DNA of 64,000 nt from an uncultured Micrococcales bacterium (lineage in GTDB: Bacteria; Actinomycetota; Actinomycetes; Actinomycetales; Microbacteriaceae): positions 1 to 64,000 of the forward strand of contig CAIVWH010000018.1 of NCBI GenBank assembly GCA_903909605.1. Reading direction: 5' to 3'. This document shows positions 1 through 7,986 of the stretch, piece by piece (position 1 is the first letter of the stretch; every line of letters begins with the position of its first letter). Both the position numbers and the translations under genes were made by a program. The notes below the pieces were generated by a model. The model worked only from the letters and a program-made list of their open reading frames with translations, did not search any database and was not told the origin of the DNA.

Positions 1-2
1 CC

Positions 3-140
3 TACCTCAGTCGCATGATGTCGACCCTCGGCATCACTGTGACTCGGCTTGCATCGGGCCTGCCGGTTGGCGGCGATCTTGAGTATGCCGATGAAGTGAC
101 TCTCGGTCGGGCGTTCGCTGGTCGACGTCCAGCCCAGTAG
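3..140 (+). CDS. recR: Recombination protein RecR, C-terminal end (5' truncated by window edge)
   Basis: The last 45 residues of a protein are readable in frame from base 3 to a TAG stop at 138-140. They contain the stretch [20 protein letters not shown], which is the highly conserved C-terminus of RecR after its Toprim domain. RecR acts with RecO/RecF to load RecA at gaps during recombinational repair. The start, zinc finger and Toprim core lie upstream of the window. The position just before lysC-asd matches the recR-ask-asd order seen in other Actinobacteria. Confidence 0.9.
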   Translation, partial: YLSRMMSTLGITVTRLASGLPVGGDLEYADEVTLGRAFAGRRPAQ

Positions 141-184
141 CCCCAGACAAAGCACCTCTTGCGGCCCTGAACCTCAATTGGCAA

Positions 185-214
185 TTGGCCTCTAGGCCTG
201 CACGGGGCTAGACT
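185..214 (+). promoter_or_regulatory. Candidate promoter of lysC-asd
   Basis: TTGGCC (185-190) and TAGACT (209-214) are separated by 18 nt in the gap between recR and lysC. The predicted transcript would start near 221 and carry a leader of about 40 nt with the AAGGAG ribosome site at 252-257. No lysine riboswitch-like fold is visible in so short a leader. Confidence 0.4.
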
Positions 215-263
215 TTAGGCAGGCAATGGTCGCCGAATCCCCCCAATTTTCAAGGAGCAGTCT

Positions 264-1541
264 TTGGCCCTCATCGTGCAGAAGTTTGGTGGCTCGTCGG
301 TCGGCGATGCATCCAAGATTAAGCACGTAGCCAAGCGCGTAATTGAGACCCAGAACGCCGGCAACCAGGTTGTCGTGGTCGTTTCTGCGATGGGCGACAC
401 CACCGACGAACTGATTGACCTGGCCCAATCTGTGGCCCCAGATCCTTACGCCTCTGGCCGCGAAATGGACATGCTGCTTACCGCAGGTGAGCGAATTTCG
501 ATGGCGCTGCTGGCAATCGCCATCAACGCGCAGGGTGGCAAGTCGCAATCTTTCACCGGCTCTCAGGCCGGCATCATCACATCGAACAAGCACGGCGATG
601 CACGCATCGCCGAAGTCACTCCCGACCGCATCCAAGAGGCGCTGCACGCAGGAAACATCGCCATCGTCGCCGGCTTTCAGGGCTTCAACAAGGAAACGCG
701 TGACATCACCACGCTTGGCCGCGGCGGTTCTGACACCACTGCTGTTGCACTCGCCGCTGCGCTCGACGCCGACCTCTGCGAGATCTACTCGGATGTCGAC
801 GGCGTCTACACCGCAGACCCACGAGTCATTCCATCTGCGCACAAGCTCGAGAAAATCGACATCGAGTCGATGCTCGAATTGGCAGCCGCTGGAGCAAAGA
901 TTCTGCACATCCGAGCTGTTGAGTATGCGCGTCGCCACGGCGTCGATCTGCGAGTGCGCTCGACGTTTAGCAAAGACCCAGGAACCATCGTTTATTCATC
1001 GAATGGAGAGCACATGGAAGAGCCAATCGTTTCGGGCGTAGCGACCGATAAGGGCCAGGCCAAGATCACAATCATCGGCATCCCGGATGAGCCGGGCAAG
1101 GCCGCCGAGGTCTTCCGCGTTGTCGCTGAAGCCGACTCGAATATCGACATGATCGTTCAGAACAACCCGACCGGTGTCGATGTGACCGACCGCGTTGCCG
1201 ACATCTCGTTCACGCTTCCGCTTGGCGATCTCGGTCGCGTGGCCGGTGCTCTCGAAGGAGCGAAGGCAACTCTCGGTTTCCGCGAACTCGAGCAGGATGC
1301 CGACATCGGCAAGCTCTCGGTTGTCGGAGCCGGCATGCGCACCCACTCCGGTGTTTCGGCAACCCTGTTCAAGGCGCTGGCCGACGCAGGCATCAACATC
1401 GAGATGATCTCGACCTCTGAGATTCGCATCTCGGTCGTCACCTCGTCGAAGCAGCTCGACGACGCAGCCCGCGCTGTGCACAAGGCCTTCGGACTCGACA
1501 GCGACACCGAGGCCACGGTTTACGCCGGCACCGGCCGATAA
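264..1541 (+). CDS. lysC: Aspartate kinase (alpha chain)
   Basis: Phosphorylates L-aspartate to 4-aspartyl phosphate, the first step of lysine, threonine, methionine and diaminopimelate synthesis. The 425-residue protein starts with the kinase signature KFGGSSVGD (residues 7-15) and has [13 protein letters not shown] and [15 protein letters not shown] further on. The C-terminal 170 residues form two ACT-type regulatory domains. The start is TTG at 264, six bases after AAGGAG (252-257). asd follows 48 bases downstream in the same direction, so the two probably form an operon. An internal start (1014) probably also yields a separate beta chain, as in the corynebacterial enzyme. Confidence 0.95.
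   Translation: MALIVQKFGGSSVGDASKIKHVAKRVIETQNAGNQVVVVVSAMGDTTDELIDLAQSVAPDPYASGREMDMLLTAGERISMALLAIAINAQGGKSQSFTGSQAGIITSNKHGDARIAEVTPDRIQEALHAGNIAIVAGFQGFNKETRDITTLGRGGSDTTAVALAAALDADLCEIYSDVDGVYTADPRVIPSAHKLEKIDIESMLELAAAGAKILHIRAVEYARRHGVDLRVRSTFSKDPGTIVYSSNGEHMEEPIVSGVATDKGQAKITIIGIPDEPGKAAEVFRVVAEADSNIDMIVQNNPTGVDVTDRVADISFTLPLGDLGRVAGALEGAKATLGFRELEQDADIGKLSVVGAGMRTHSGVSATLFKALADAGINIEMISTSEIRISVVTSSKQLDDAARAVHKAFGLDSDTEATVYAGTGR
1014..1541 (+). CDS. lysC: Aspartate kinase beta chain from an internal in-frame start
   Basis: An in-frame ATG at codon 251 of lysC is preceded by GGAG (1005-1008) at a 5-nt distance, a better ribosome site than chance codons usually have. The product would be 175 residues, beginning [14 protein letters not shown] and containing only the two ACT domains. 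In Corynebacterium glutamicum the LysC beta subunit is made from an internal start at the equivalent place (around residue 250), giving an alpha2beta2 enzyme with feedback control. Expression here is inferred from the conserved position and ribosome site. Confidence 0.6.
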   Translation: MEEPIVSGVATDKGQAKITIIGIPDEPGKAAEVFRVVAEADSNIDMIVQNNPTGVDVTDRVADISFTLPLGDLGRVAGALEGAKATLGFRELEQDADIGKLSVVGAGMRTHSGVSATLFKALADAGINIEMISTSEIRISVVTSSKQLDDAARAVHKAFGLDSDTEATVYAGTGR

Positions 1542-1589
1542 AACCTGCCCGAGCATCCCAGTTTCAACCGCTGCCACCAAGGAGACATC

Positions 1590-2657
1590 ATGAGCCGCAA
1601 ACCAAACCTCGCACTTGTCGGAGCGACCGGAGCCGTTGGTACCGTGATGATCGACATCATCAACAATCGCGAGAACATCTGGGGCGAGATTCGTCTGATT
1701 GCTAGCCCGCGTTCGGCCGGCAAAAAGATCAAGGTGCACGGCGAAAACCTGACGGTTGTGGCCCTAGCCCCCGAAGCCTTCGACGGCATCGACATTGCGA
1801 TGTTCGATGTGCCTGATGAGGTCAGCGAAGTTTGGGCACCGATTGCCGCAGAGCGTGGCGCGGTCGCCGTCGATAACTCGGGTGCGTTCCGCATGAACCC
1901 GGATGTTCCCCTGGTGGTTCCTGAGGTTAACCCTGATCAGGCGAGGAACCGCCCGCTCGGCATTATTTCGAACCCGAACTGCACAACTTTGACCATGATG
2001 GCCGCGATGGGGGCGTTGCACCGCAAGTGGACGCTAAAGGAACTCGTCGTTTCTTCATACCAGGCGGTATCTGGTGCAGGCGCAGCAGGCATCGATGAGC
2101 TCGCCTCGGAGCTCGCCGTGGTTGGCAAGAACCCAAGCCTCGGCACCCAGACCGATGACGTCAAGGCTGCACTCGCTCACGCCGGAAACAACCTGTCGAA
2201 CTCGCCTTGGCACTACCCAATCGCACTCAACGTGATTCCATTTGCCGGATCGCTGAAGGCCGGCGGCCACACCTCGGAGGAGCTCAAGGTTCGCGACGAG
2301 TCGCGCAAGATTCTCGGCATTGCCGACCTGAAGGTCGCTGCCTCTTGCGTGCGCGTTCCGGTTCAGGTTGCTCACTCGCTCACGGTTCACGCGACCTTTG
2401 CCGAAGAACTCACCGCGGATGAGGTGCGCAGTGAACTCCAGAAGCAACCAACCGTGCGCGTGCTCGACGACCCTGAGAATCACGTTTACCCAACCCCAAA
2501 TCTTGTTGCCGGACAGGACCCGACTTTTGTCGGCCGCATCCGCCAGTCGCTCGACTTCACCAAGAGCATCGAGCTATTTGTGGTTGGCGACAACCTGCGC
2601 AAGGGTGCCGCTCTGAACACCTATGAAATCGCCGAGCTGGTTGCTCGAGAGTTTTAA
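1590..2657 (+). CDS. asd: Aspartate-semialdehyde dehydrogenase
   Basis: Reduces 4-aspartyl phosphate to aspartate semialdehyde with NADPH, the step after LysC. The 355-residue length is normal. The N-terminus has the Rossmann motif [11 protein letters not shown] (about residues 10-20). The catalytic cysteine lies in SNPNCTT (Cys131), and the substrate-binding region [18 protein letters not shown] follows. AAGGAG at 1579-1584 precedes the ATG by five bases. It is co-directional with lysC and probably co-transcribed. No anomaly was seen. Confidence 0.97.
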   Translation: MSRKPNLALVGATGAVGTVMIDIINNRENIWGEIRLIASPRSAGKKIKVHGENLTVVALAPEAFDGIDIAMFDVPDEVSEVWAPIAAERGAVAVDNSGAFRMNPDVPLVVPEVNPDQARNRPLGIISNPNCTTLTMMAAMGALHRKWTLKELVVSSYQAVSGAGAAGIDELASELAVVGKNPSLGTQTDDVKAALAHAGNNLSNSPWHYPIALNVIPFAGSLKAGGHTSEELKVRDESRKILGIADLKVAASCVRVPVQVAHSLTVHATFAEELTADEVRSELQKQPTVRVLDDPENHVYPTPNLVAGQDPTFVGRIRQSLDFTKSIELFVVGDNLRKGAALNTYEIAELVAREF

Positions 2658-2667
2658 TCGAACGGCC

Positions 2668-2673
2668 TAGTCT
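2668..2673 (+). promoter_or_regulatory. -10 element of a leaderless promoter (lipoprotein gene)
   Basis: TAGTCT ends six bases before the ATG at 2680 and there is no ribosome site, so the mRNA probably starts at the start codon. Confidence 0.5.
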
Positions 2674-2679
2674 TTGACC

Positions 2680-3255
2680 ATGCGCAAGATTTTCGGGATA
2701 GCCAGTGCAATGGCACTCGTTTTCGCACTTTCTGGATGCGCCGCCGCGACTAATTCGAATCCAGCCAATTCCGCCTCGAGCTCCTCGAGCGCTAACCAGA
2801 CCCCAGATGCATCACTGATTCCGCCGGCACCAGACACTAACGTGAAGGCCGTCGATGCCAGCCTCTACGACACCGGCTACAGCGAGTATCTGTTCCGTGC
2901 CGGAAACGGCCCGGCCTGGTGCACCATCAACGCCGACCAGAAGTGGGTGCTTTGCGAGCAAAACGAGGCAACGGCGCAGTACAAGCCGGTTGCCGTGCCG
3001 AGCACCTGTGATGGCAGCTATGGCTACCAGATCAAACTTTGGGAGTCGACCCCAGCCGACGGAACCGACACCGCAGGCTTCGTTTGCGCTAGCGGCCTCT
3101 ACAACGATGGTTCGGTCGCTCCGGCTTTGAACGCGGGCGAGAAGGTCACGGTCGGCGGAATTACCTGTTACGTCGCAGACACCACGGTTCGCTGCGACAA
3201 CCAGAACGGCCAATACATTGCCCTTGGCGCCCAGGTCTGGGCTGCCAAAAACTAA
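2680..3255 (+). CDS. Small secreted lipoprotein of unknown function
   Basis: The 191-residue product starts with a typical lipoprotein signal: MRKIF, a hydrophobic stretch and a lipobox ending at LSGC (Cys20). A Ser/Asn/Ala-rich linker follows (to about residue 45), then a domain of about 145 residues. That domain has several cysteines (in AWCTINAD, VLCEQNE, STCDGSYG, FVCASG, ITCYVAD and VRCDNQ), probably disulfide-bonded. I do not recognise the family. ATG 2680 is chosen over the in-frame TTG at 2674 because a leaderless -10 precedes it and the signal peptide starts there. It is convergent with the metallophosphoesterase. Confidence 0.8.
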   Translation: MRKIFGIASAMALVFALSGCAAATNSNPANSASSSSSANQTPDASLIPPAPDTNVKAVDASLYDTGYSEYLFRAGNGPAWCTINADQKWVLCEQNEATAQYKPVAVPSTCDGSYGYQIKLWESTPADGTDTAGFVCASGLYNDGSVAPALNAGEKVTVGGITCYVADTTVRCDNQNGQYIALGAQVWAAKN

Positions 3256-3274
3256 TTCTGCGGCTTAGCCCCGA

Positions 3275-4168
3275 CTAGTCGCGGCGCTCGACGAGGGTCA
3301 GCAGACTGACCTCTGGGCGATTCCAAAATCGCACAGGCGCGAAGATCGAATTTCCAAGACCCGCCGAAACGTTCAGCAGCATCATGCGCTGACCCCAAGC
3401 CCAAGCACTCAAACCCTTGGCGTGCTTGTTTGGCAGGTCGCTGTTGGTGGTCAATGCTCCAACGCCCGGAAGTCGAACCTGGCCGCCGTGAGTATGCCCG
3501 GCGAATAGTAGTGACACATCCTGCTCGGCCATCGCTTCAATCACCCGACGATATGGCGCATGGGCCACACCGAAAATCAGGTCTGCTTTGCCAATCGACT
3601 TGCGCTGGGCGGGCAATGTGCTGAGGTCGTCGAGTTTGTCGTGCGGATCGTCTAAACCTAAGAATCCCAAGCTGAGCTCGCCGAGCGAAATGGTGGCAGC
3701 ACGATTGTTCAGATTCTTCCAACCGCGCGCTTCAAGGGCATCCGTGAATTTTGTGGTGGCCAGGGGGGTGGTCTTGGTCGGCTCGGATGGTCTGAAGATG
3801 TAGCCAATCGGATTGCGCATGGTTGGCGCGTAGTAATCGTTCGAGCCGTTGACGAAAACCCCCGGCACATCCAGCAGTGACTCGAGTGACTCGATTGCGA
3901 TTGCAATCACATCTCGATGACCAAGGATGTCACCGGTGCTAACGATGAGGTCGGGCTCTAGGTCGGCCAGGTTGCCCAGGAACTTGATCTTGCCGCGCTG
4001 CCATGGCGCCAGGTGAATGTCGCTGATGTGCAGAACGCGGATGGGCTTGCTTCCCTTTGGAAGCAGCGGCACTTCTGAGTGCGAAACGTGAAATCGCCAG
4101 CGGGCGAAGGTTGTGCCCCAAATCAGAATCGCCAACGCGGCAAAGACAACGATCTCGGTAACAGTCAT
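3275..4168 (-). CDS. Membrane-anchored calcineurin-like metallophosphoesterase
   Basis: The 297-residue protein begins with one hydrophobic segment (residues 4-22), followed by a metallophosphoesterase domain. Metal-binding motifs are visible in order: HISDIHLAPW, VSTGDILGHRD, NGSNDYYAP (replacing the classical GNHD) and FAGHTHGGQVRLPG. It belongs to the YkuE-type branch often placed next to the class A PBP gene in Actinobacteria. The substrate is unknown; related enzymes hydrolyse phospholipid or isoprenoid phosphates, so a cell-envelope role is an inference. The start is supported by TAGGCT ending six bases upstream. Confidence 0.88.
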   Translation of the reverse strand: MTVTEIVVFAALAILIWGTTFARWRFHVSHSEVPLLPKGSKPIRVLHISDIHLAPWQRGKIKFLGNLADLEPDLIVSTGDILGHRDVIAIAIESLESLLDVPGVFVNGSNDYYAPTMRNPIGYIFRPSEPTKTTPLATTKFTDALEARGWKNLNNRAATISLGELSLGFLGLDDPHDKLDDLSTLPAQRKSIGKADLIFGVAHAPYRRVIEAMAEQDVSLLFAGHTHGGQVRLPGVGALTTNSDLPNKHAKGLSAWAWGQRMMLLNVSAGLGNSIFAPVRFWNRPEVSLLTLVERRD

Positions 4169-4174
4169 GGCGTC

Positions 4175-4180
4175 AGCCTA
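4175..4180 (-). promoter_or_regulatory. -10 element of a leaderless promoter (metallophosphoesterase)
   Basis: TAGGCT on the minus strand ends six bases before the ATG at 4168, without a ribosome site. It lies in the 29-bp gap after the PBP gene, so the phosphoesterase can be expressed separately from ponA. Confidence 0.5.
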
Positions 4181-4197
4181 AACCCAGCGGTTCAGGG

Positions 4198-6699
4198 TTA
4201 CGGCCCGAGGCTGATGATCAGCAGGATGGCGCCATTGCCCGTGGCCGAGGTTCCGGCGGCTGGGTCTGTGCCAACTACGAGACCCTTGCCAACCGTGTTC
4301 GAATGCACGAAGTACTGGGTCTGCGAAGGCTGTGGTTCACTTACCGCACTGAAACCGGCGGCCAGCAGCGCAGCCTTGGCGTTTGCCACGGTCATGCCAG
4401 CCACGGTCGGCACGGTGGTGTTGCCGCCCTTGCTGATGTAGATGTGAATCTGAGTTCCTCGAGGAACCGAGGTTCCTGCCGCTGGGCGGCTGTAGGCCAC
4501 GGTGCCGGCTGGTGCGGCCGACGCTACCTGACCGACCATGATCTTGGCATTCAGGTCGCCGGCTTCGATGCTCGCCTGTGCATCCGTGGGTAGTTTGCCG
4601 GCAACGGCAGGAATGGTCACCATGCTCGCGTCAATCATGGTCTGCGGTGGCGACTGCAGCGGCCCACCCTTGTAGAGCTTGTCGACGGTCTGCATGATGG
4701 TGCGCCAGATGTCGTGACGAACAGTGTTGCCGGCTTTGTTGTTGAGTTTGATGCCAGAGAGCGTGACGCTGCCCGAGACGTTACCAACCCAGGTTGCGGT
4801 TGCAACCGCGGATGAGAATCCGGTCATCCAGGTGTGCACACCGGAGTCGGTGGTTCCGGTCTTACCGGCAAGAGGAGTGCCGTCGCCGGTTGACGATGCG
4901 CCACCGGTACCGCCACTGATTACTCGCTGCATCGCGTAGGTCATGCCCGCTGCAACTTCAGGAGTTACGGCTTGAGTGCAAACCGATTTTGGAATGTTGA
5001 GCTCTTGACCGCTCGAGCGAACTACCGCGCGATCGATGGCAATCGGGGTGCAGTAGACACCCTTGTTTGAAACTCCGGCCTCGGCGGCGGCCATGGTCAG
5101 CGGCGCAATTTCGTTTACACCGATGATTGACGATGGAGTGTAAATAAGTGGCTGCAGGTCGGCGCGGTGAACGCCGAAGGCCATCGCGGTGTCGCGAATG
5201 TCGCAAAGGTCGAGTTGATGCGCCATCGACGCGTAAGCGGTGTTGATCGACTGCGCGGTTGCCTGAACCACGCTGACGTCTTCGGGTTCCGGCGAGATAT
5301 TGTTCGGGGCCCAGGTGCCAGTCCAAACTCCACAGCGCGAGCTGAAGTCGTTCGAGGTCCAGGTGCGAACGCGGCCGTCAACGTGGTCGAGCAGTTTCTT
5401 GCCCGAGGTCAGCCAGTCAGCCAGGGTGAAGATCTTGTATGTCGAACCCACCTGGAAACCGTGCGAGCCTCCGTAGTCGACGTCAGACGAGTAGTTCACC
5501 GAGGTGTGACTTGGGTCGGTGCTCACAGTCTGGTCATAGATGCGGTTTTCGGCCATCCCAAGGATGCGGCCGGTGCCAACCTCGACAGAGACGCTGGCCG
5601 AGCCGATGTGGTTAGGGTTGTCGGCAGGAACCCAGGTCATGGTTGCGTCGTGGGCGACCTGCTGAACGCTGAGGTCCATGGTCGAGTAGATGTCGAGCCC
5701 ACCGCGGCGAAGCAGTTGCTCGCGGTCGGCCTGGGTCGGCCCGAACTCGGGGCTGTTGCGGATAGTCCAGACCACGTAGTCGCAGAAGAACGCGGTGACC
5801 TGGTTGCCCTCGCAACCGCCTGGAACGTGAGTGATGTTGACGGTGACCGGGGTGGCTTTAGCGTCGGAGGCCTGGGCCGCAGTGATGTAACCCTCGCGCT
5901 GCATGTTGTCGATCACGTAGTCGCGACGGTTCTTGGCTCGATCGAGGTTGGCCGCGCTGTCTGGGCGGTAGTCGTTAGGCGATTTCAACATCGCCGCGAG
6001 CATCGCGGCCTGCGGAATGCTCAACTGCGATGCAGGGATGCCGTAGTAGTACTCGGATGCCGACTCGACGCCGTTGATCTGGTTACCGAAGAAGGCGAGG
6101 TTTAGGTAGCCGGCGAGAATCTCTTGCTTGGTGGCAACCTGCTCGAGTGCGATGGCGAGGCGAATCTCGCGAAGTTTGCGGTCGATTGTTGTTGCGGTCG
6201 CATCCGCGATGGCTTGCTTGTCGCCCGAGAGCGTAGCGGCCTCGACCAACGAGTTCTTGACGTACTGCATAGTGATGGTCGAGCCACCTGGGCCACCACC
6301 GCGCATCACGATGTTGGTCAGTGTTGCGCGAAGCAGTGAGACAACGTCGACGCCGCCGTGCTGGAAGAAGCGTGGGTCTTCGGTGGCAACCACGGCGTTG
6401 CGGATGTTTGGCGACATGTCGTTGTAGCTGACCGAGATGCGGTTCTCGTCATAGAACTCTGCGACTTTGACCTGTTGGCCATCCTTGAGGGCATAGAGCG
6501 TTGACGCCTGGGATGCGTTGACCGGCTTGATGTAGCTCGGCAGGTTTTCGAAGATTGCGATGCCGGTGTTGGCAAGAACGGAACCGACCAGTAGCGTCGG
6601 CGCGGCTAGGGCGATAGCAATGACACCTGCGATTGCGCTAAGGCCAGTGAACTTGAGGATCGCGCTAAATACGGTTTCGCGCTTCTTGCCGCCAGACAT
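4198..6699 (-). CDS. ponA: Bifunctional class A penicillin-binding protein with two PASTA domains
   Basis: Polymerises and cross-links peptidoglycan at the outer face of the membrane. The 833-residue protein has a single membrane segment (about residues 15-40). The glycosyltransferase domain follows, with VATEDPRFFQHGGVD and GGSTITMQYVKN. The transpeptidase carries the SxxK serine in STYK, the SIN triad and KTGTTD. Two C-terminal PASTA repeats (roughly residues 690-830) probably sense muropeptides. ATG 6699 is preferred over an upstream TTG (6720) because TAGCCT lies seven bases before it and the charged N-terminus fits. The neighbouring phosphoesterase and DUF4177-RidA pair match the mycobacterial ponA2 area, but no whiB gene lies beside it. 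Confidence 0.95.
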   Translation of the reverse strand: MSGGKKRETVFSAILKFTGLSAIAGVIAIALAAPTLLVGSVLANTGIAIFENLPSYIKPVNASQASTLYALKDGQQVKVAEFYDENRISVSYNDMSPNIRNAVVATEDPRFFQHGGVDVVSLLRATLTNIVMRGGGPGGSTITMQYVKNSLVEAATLSGDKQAIADATATTIDRKLREIRLAIALEQVATKQEILAGYLNLAFFGNQINGVESASEYYYGIPASQLSIPQAAMLAAMLKSPNDYRPDSAANLDRAKNRRDYVIDNMQREGYITAAQASDAKATPVTVNITHVPGGCEGNQVTAFFCDYVVWTIRNSPEFGPTQADREQLLRRGGLDIYSTMDLSVQQVAHDATMTWVPADNPNHIGSASVSVEVGTGRILGMAENRIYDQTVSTDPSHTSVNYSSDVDYGGSHGFQVGSTYKIFTLADWLTSGKKLLDHVDGRVRTWTSNDFSSRCGVWTGTWAPNNISPEPEDVSVVQATAQSINTAYASMAHQLDLCDIRDTAMAFGVHRADLQPLIYTPSSIIGVNEIAPLTMAAAEAGVSNKGVYCTPIAIDRAVVRSSGQELNIPKSVCTQAVTPEVAAGMTYAMQRVISGGTGGASSTGDGTPLAGKTGTTDSGVHTWMTGFSSAVATATWVGNVSGSVTLSGIKLNNKAGNTVRHDIWRTIMQTVDKLYKGGPLQSPPQTMIDASMVTIPAVAGKLPTDAQASIEAGDLNAKIMVGQVASAAPAGTVAYSRPAAGTSVPRGTQIHIYISKGGNTTVPTVAGMTVANAKAALLAAGFSAVSEPQPSQTQYFVHSNTVGKGLVVGTDPAAGTSATGNGAILLIISLGP

Positions 6700-6706
6700 A
6701 GGGTCA

Positions 6707-6712
6707 AGGCTA
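6707..6712 (-). promoter_or_regulatory. -10 element of the ponA leaderless promoter
   Basis: TAGCCT on the minus strand ends seven bases before ATG 6699. It lies in a 41-bp divergent region shared with the DUF4177 gene. Confidence 0.45.
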
Positions 6713-6727
6713 CCCGACAAAGTCTGG

Positions 6728-6733
6728 GATAAT
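6728..6733 (+). promoter_or_regulatory. -10 element of the DUF4177-ridA promoter
   Basis: GATAAT ends seven bases before the ATG at 6741 and no ribosome site is present, so the transcript is probably leaderless. It is divergent from the ponA promoter. Confidence 0.45.
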
Positions 6734-6740
6734 TCTGGCT

Positions 6741-6896
6741 ATGACCAAGTGGGAATACCTAACAACGCCTCTTCCTCCTCACAACCAGACAGCCATCCTG
6801 AATGACTGGGGTTCAGAGGGCTGGGAGTTGGTAACCATCGCCCCAAACAACATGGGCGGCCTCGTCGCCTTCTTCAAGCGTCCTTTGGAGGGCTAA
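6741..6896 (+). CDS. DUF4177 family small protein (51 aa)
   Basis: A 51-residue ORF starts MTKWEYLTTPLPPHN and ends FFKRPLEG. The core DWGSEGWELVTI is the typical pattern of DUF4177 proteins. It ends two bases before the ridA start, so the two are translationally linked. A DUF4177-like small gene beside a RidA-family gene near ponA also occurs in mycobacteria. Its molecular function is unknown. The leaderless-type -10 and conserved motif support a real gene despite the size. Confidence 0.85.
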   Translation: MTKWEYLTTPLPPHNQTAILNDWGSEGWELVTIAPNNMGGLVAFFKRPLEG

Positions 6897-6898
6897 AT

Positions 6899-7369
6899 AT
6901 GTCGAAAATCGAACACCGCCTGGAAGAGCTAGGCCACCCGCTTCCTGCCGTTGCCAAGCCGGTCGCCGCCTATGTGCCATCTGTGGTTTCGGGCAATCTG
7001 GTCTTCACCTCGGGTCAGCTTCCTTTCAAGGATGGCCAACTTATTGCTACCGGCAAGGTCGGCGAGGCCGACGGCTTGCTCGACCCAGCTGTGGCCAAAG
7101 ACCTGGCCCGCCAGTGTGCGCTGAACGCGCTCGCGGCAGTGAAGATGGTCATTGGCGACCTCGACCGCGTGACTCGCGTGGTGAAGGTTGTTGGCTTCGT
7201 GGCATCTGTGCCTGAGTTCACCGGACAGCCTGGCGTGATGAATGGCGCGAGCGAGTTTCTCGTTGAGGTTTTTGGCGACAAGGGGGTTCACGCACGCAGT
7301 GCGGTCGGAGTTCCTTCGCTGCCTCTCGACTCAGCCGTCGAAGTCGAGCTCATCGTCGAATTCGAGTAG
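6899..7369 (+). CDS. RidA/YjgF family enamine/imine deaminase-like protein
   Basis: RidA proteins hydrolyse reactive enamine/imine intermediates released by PLP enzymes. The 156-residue protein is somewhat longer than the usual 125-130 and belongs to the longer subgroup. Family features are SGNLVFTSGQLPFKDGQ near the N-terminus and HARSAVGVPSLPLDSAVEVE near the C-terminus; the Arg of ARSAVG corresponds to the substrate-binding arginine. It is translated directly after DUF4177 (two-base gap). Which substrate it uses cannot be told from sequence. Confidence 0.9.
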   Translation: MSKIEHRLEELGHPLPAVAKPVAAYVPSVVSGNLVFTSGQLPFKDGQLIATGKVGEADGLLDPAVAKDLARQCALNALAAVKMVIGDLDRVTRVVKVVGFVASVPEFTGQPGVMNGASEFLVEVFGDKGVHARSAVGVPSLPLDSAVEVELIVEFE

Positions 7370-7372
7370 CTC

Positions 7373-7969
7373 TCACTTAACGTTTCGAATGAACTTTGCG
7401 GGGTTTCCTGCAACTACCGTTGAGGCTGCCACGTTCTTGGTGACCACTGCACCCGCGCCGACTACCGCATCATCGCCGATTTCGACTCCGGCGAGAACAA
7501 TCGCTCCAGATCCAATCCACACGTTCTTGCCGATAGTGATCGGAAGACCGGCTTCCCATCCCTGCGATCGCAATTCGGGGTCTAGTGGATGAATCGGAGT
7601 CATGAGTTGCACGTTAGAGCCAAACATCGTGCCTGAGCCGATGCGAATTTCTGCAACATCAAGCGCAATCAATCCGTAATTCGCAAAACAGTTATCGCCC
7701 CAGTGAATGTTCTTGCCGAAATCGACCTTGATAGGTTCGCGCAACCATAGACCTGCCCCAACGGTGCCGAAAATTTCTGGCAGTAACGCAACCGCTGCGT
7801 CGGAATCAAAAGGCAGCTTGTTGTTGTATTCGGTGCAGAGTCTGCTAGCTGCAGCAATCGCCTGCCATTGCTCAGGCCCAGCCTTGTACCAATCGCCTGC
7901 ATGCAGACGTTCAGTCATGGTTCGAGTATCAGTCGGGTCTATCGCTTTGATGCGGCCGTCAACTGTCAT
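7373..7969 (-). CDS. Maltose/galactoside O-acetyltransferase family (left-handed beta-helix)
   Basis: The 198-residue protein matches the Maa/LacA/NodL family, which transfers acetyl from acetyl-CoA to sugars or oligosaccharides. An N-terminal maltose-acetyltransferase segment has MTERLHAGDWYKAGPEQW. Hexapeptide repeats follow, including IHWGDNCFANYG, GSGTMFGSNVQLMTPIHPL (catalytic His in the PIHPL loop), KNVWIGSGAIVLAGVEIG and ddAVVGAGAVVTKNV. It lies convergent to ridA and just downstream of acs. The acceptor is unknown. Confidence 0.88.
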   Translation of the reverse strand: MTVDGRIKAIDPTDTRTMTERLHAGDWYKAGPEQWQAIAAASRLCTEYNNKLPFDSDAAVALLPEIFGTVGAGLWLREPIKVDFGKNIHWGDNCFANYGLIALDVAEIRIGSGTMFGSNVQLMTPIHPLDPELRSQGWEAGLPITIGKNVWIGSGAIVLAGVEIGDDAVVGAGAVVTKNVAASTVVAGNPAKFIRNVK

Positions 7970-7986
7970 GCTGCCAAGATTATCGT

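Noticed and set aside
141..263. Possible lysine riboswitch upstream of lysC
   Set aside because: The leader after the predicted start is about 40 nt, far too short for the known fold.
192..938. Long minus-strand open frame opposite lysC
   Set aside because: It lies fully inside a well-supported gene, has no family-like motifs and no ribosome site; it is a codon-bias shadow.
996..1739. Long minus-strand open frame across the lysC-asd boundary
   Set aside because: It overlaps two conserved genes antisense and has no recognisable domain.
4454..4467. 14-bp perfect palindrome (GTTCCTCGAGGAAC)
   Set aside because: It lies in a PASTA-coding part of ponA where codon repetition explains it; no regulatory context.
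5167..6105. 312-codon plus-strand frame opposite the penicillin-binding protein
   Set aside because: The minus strand has strong PBP motifs throughout; the antisense frame has low-complexity composition only.
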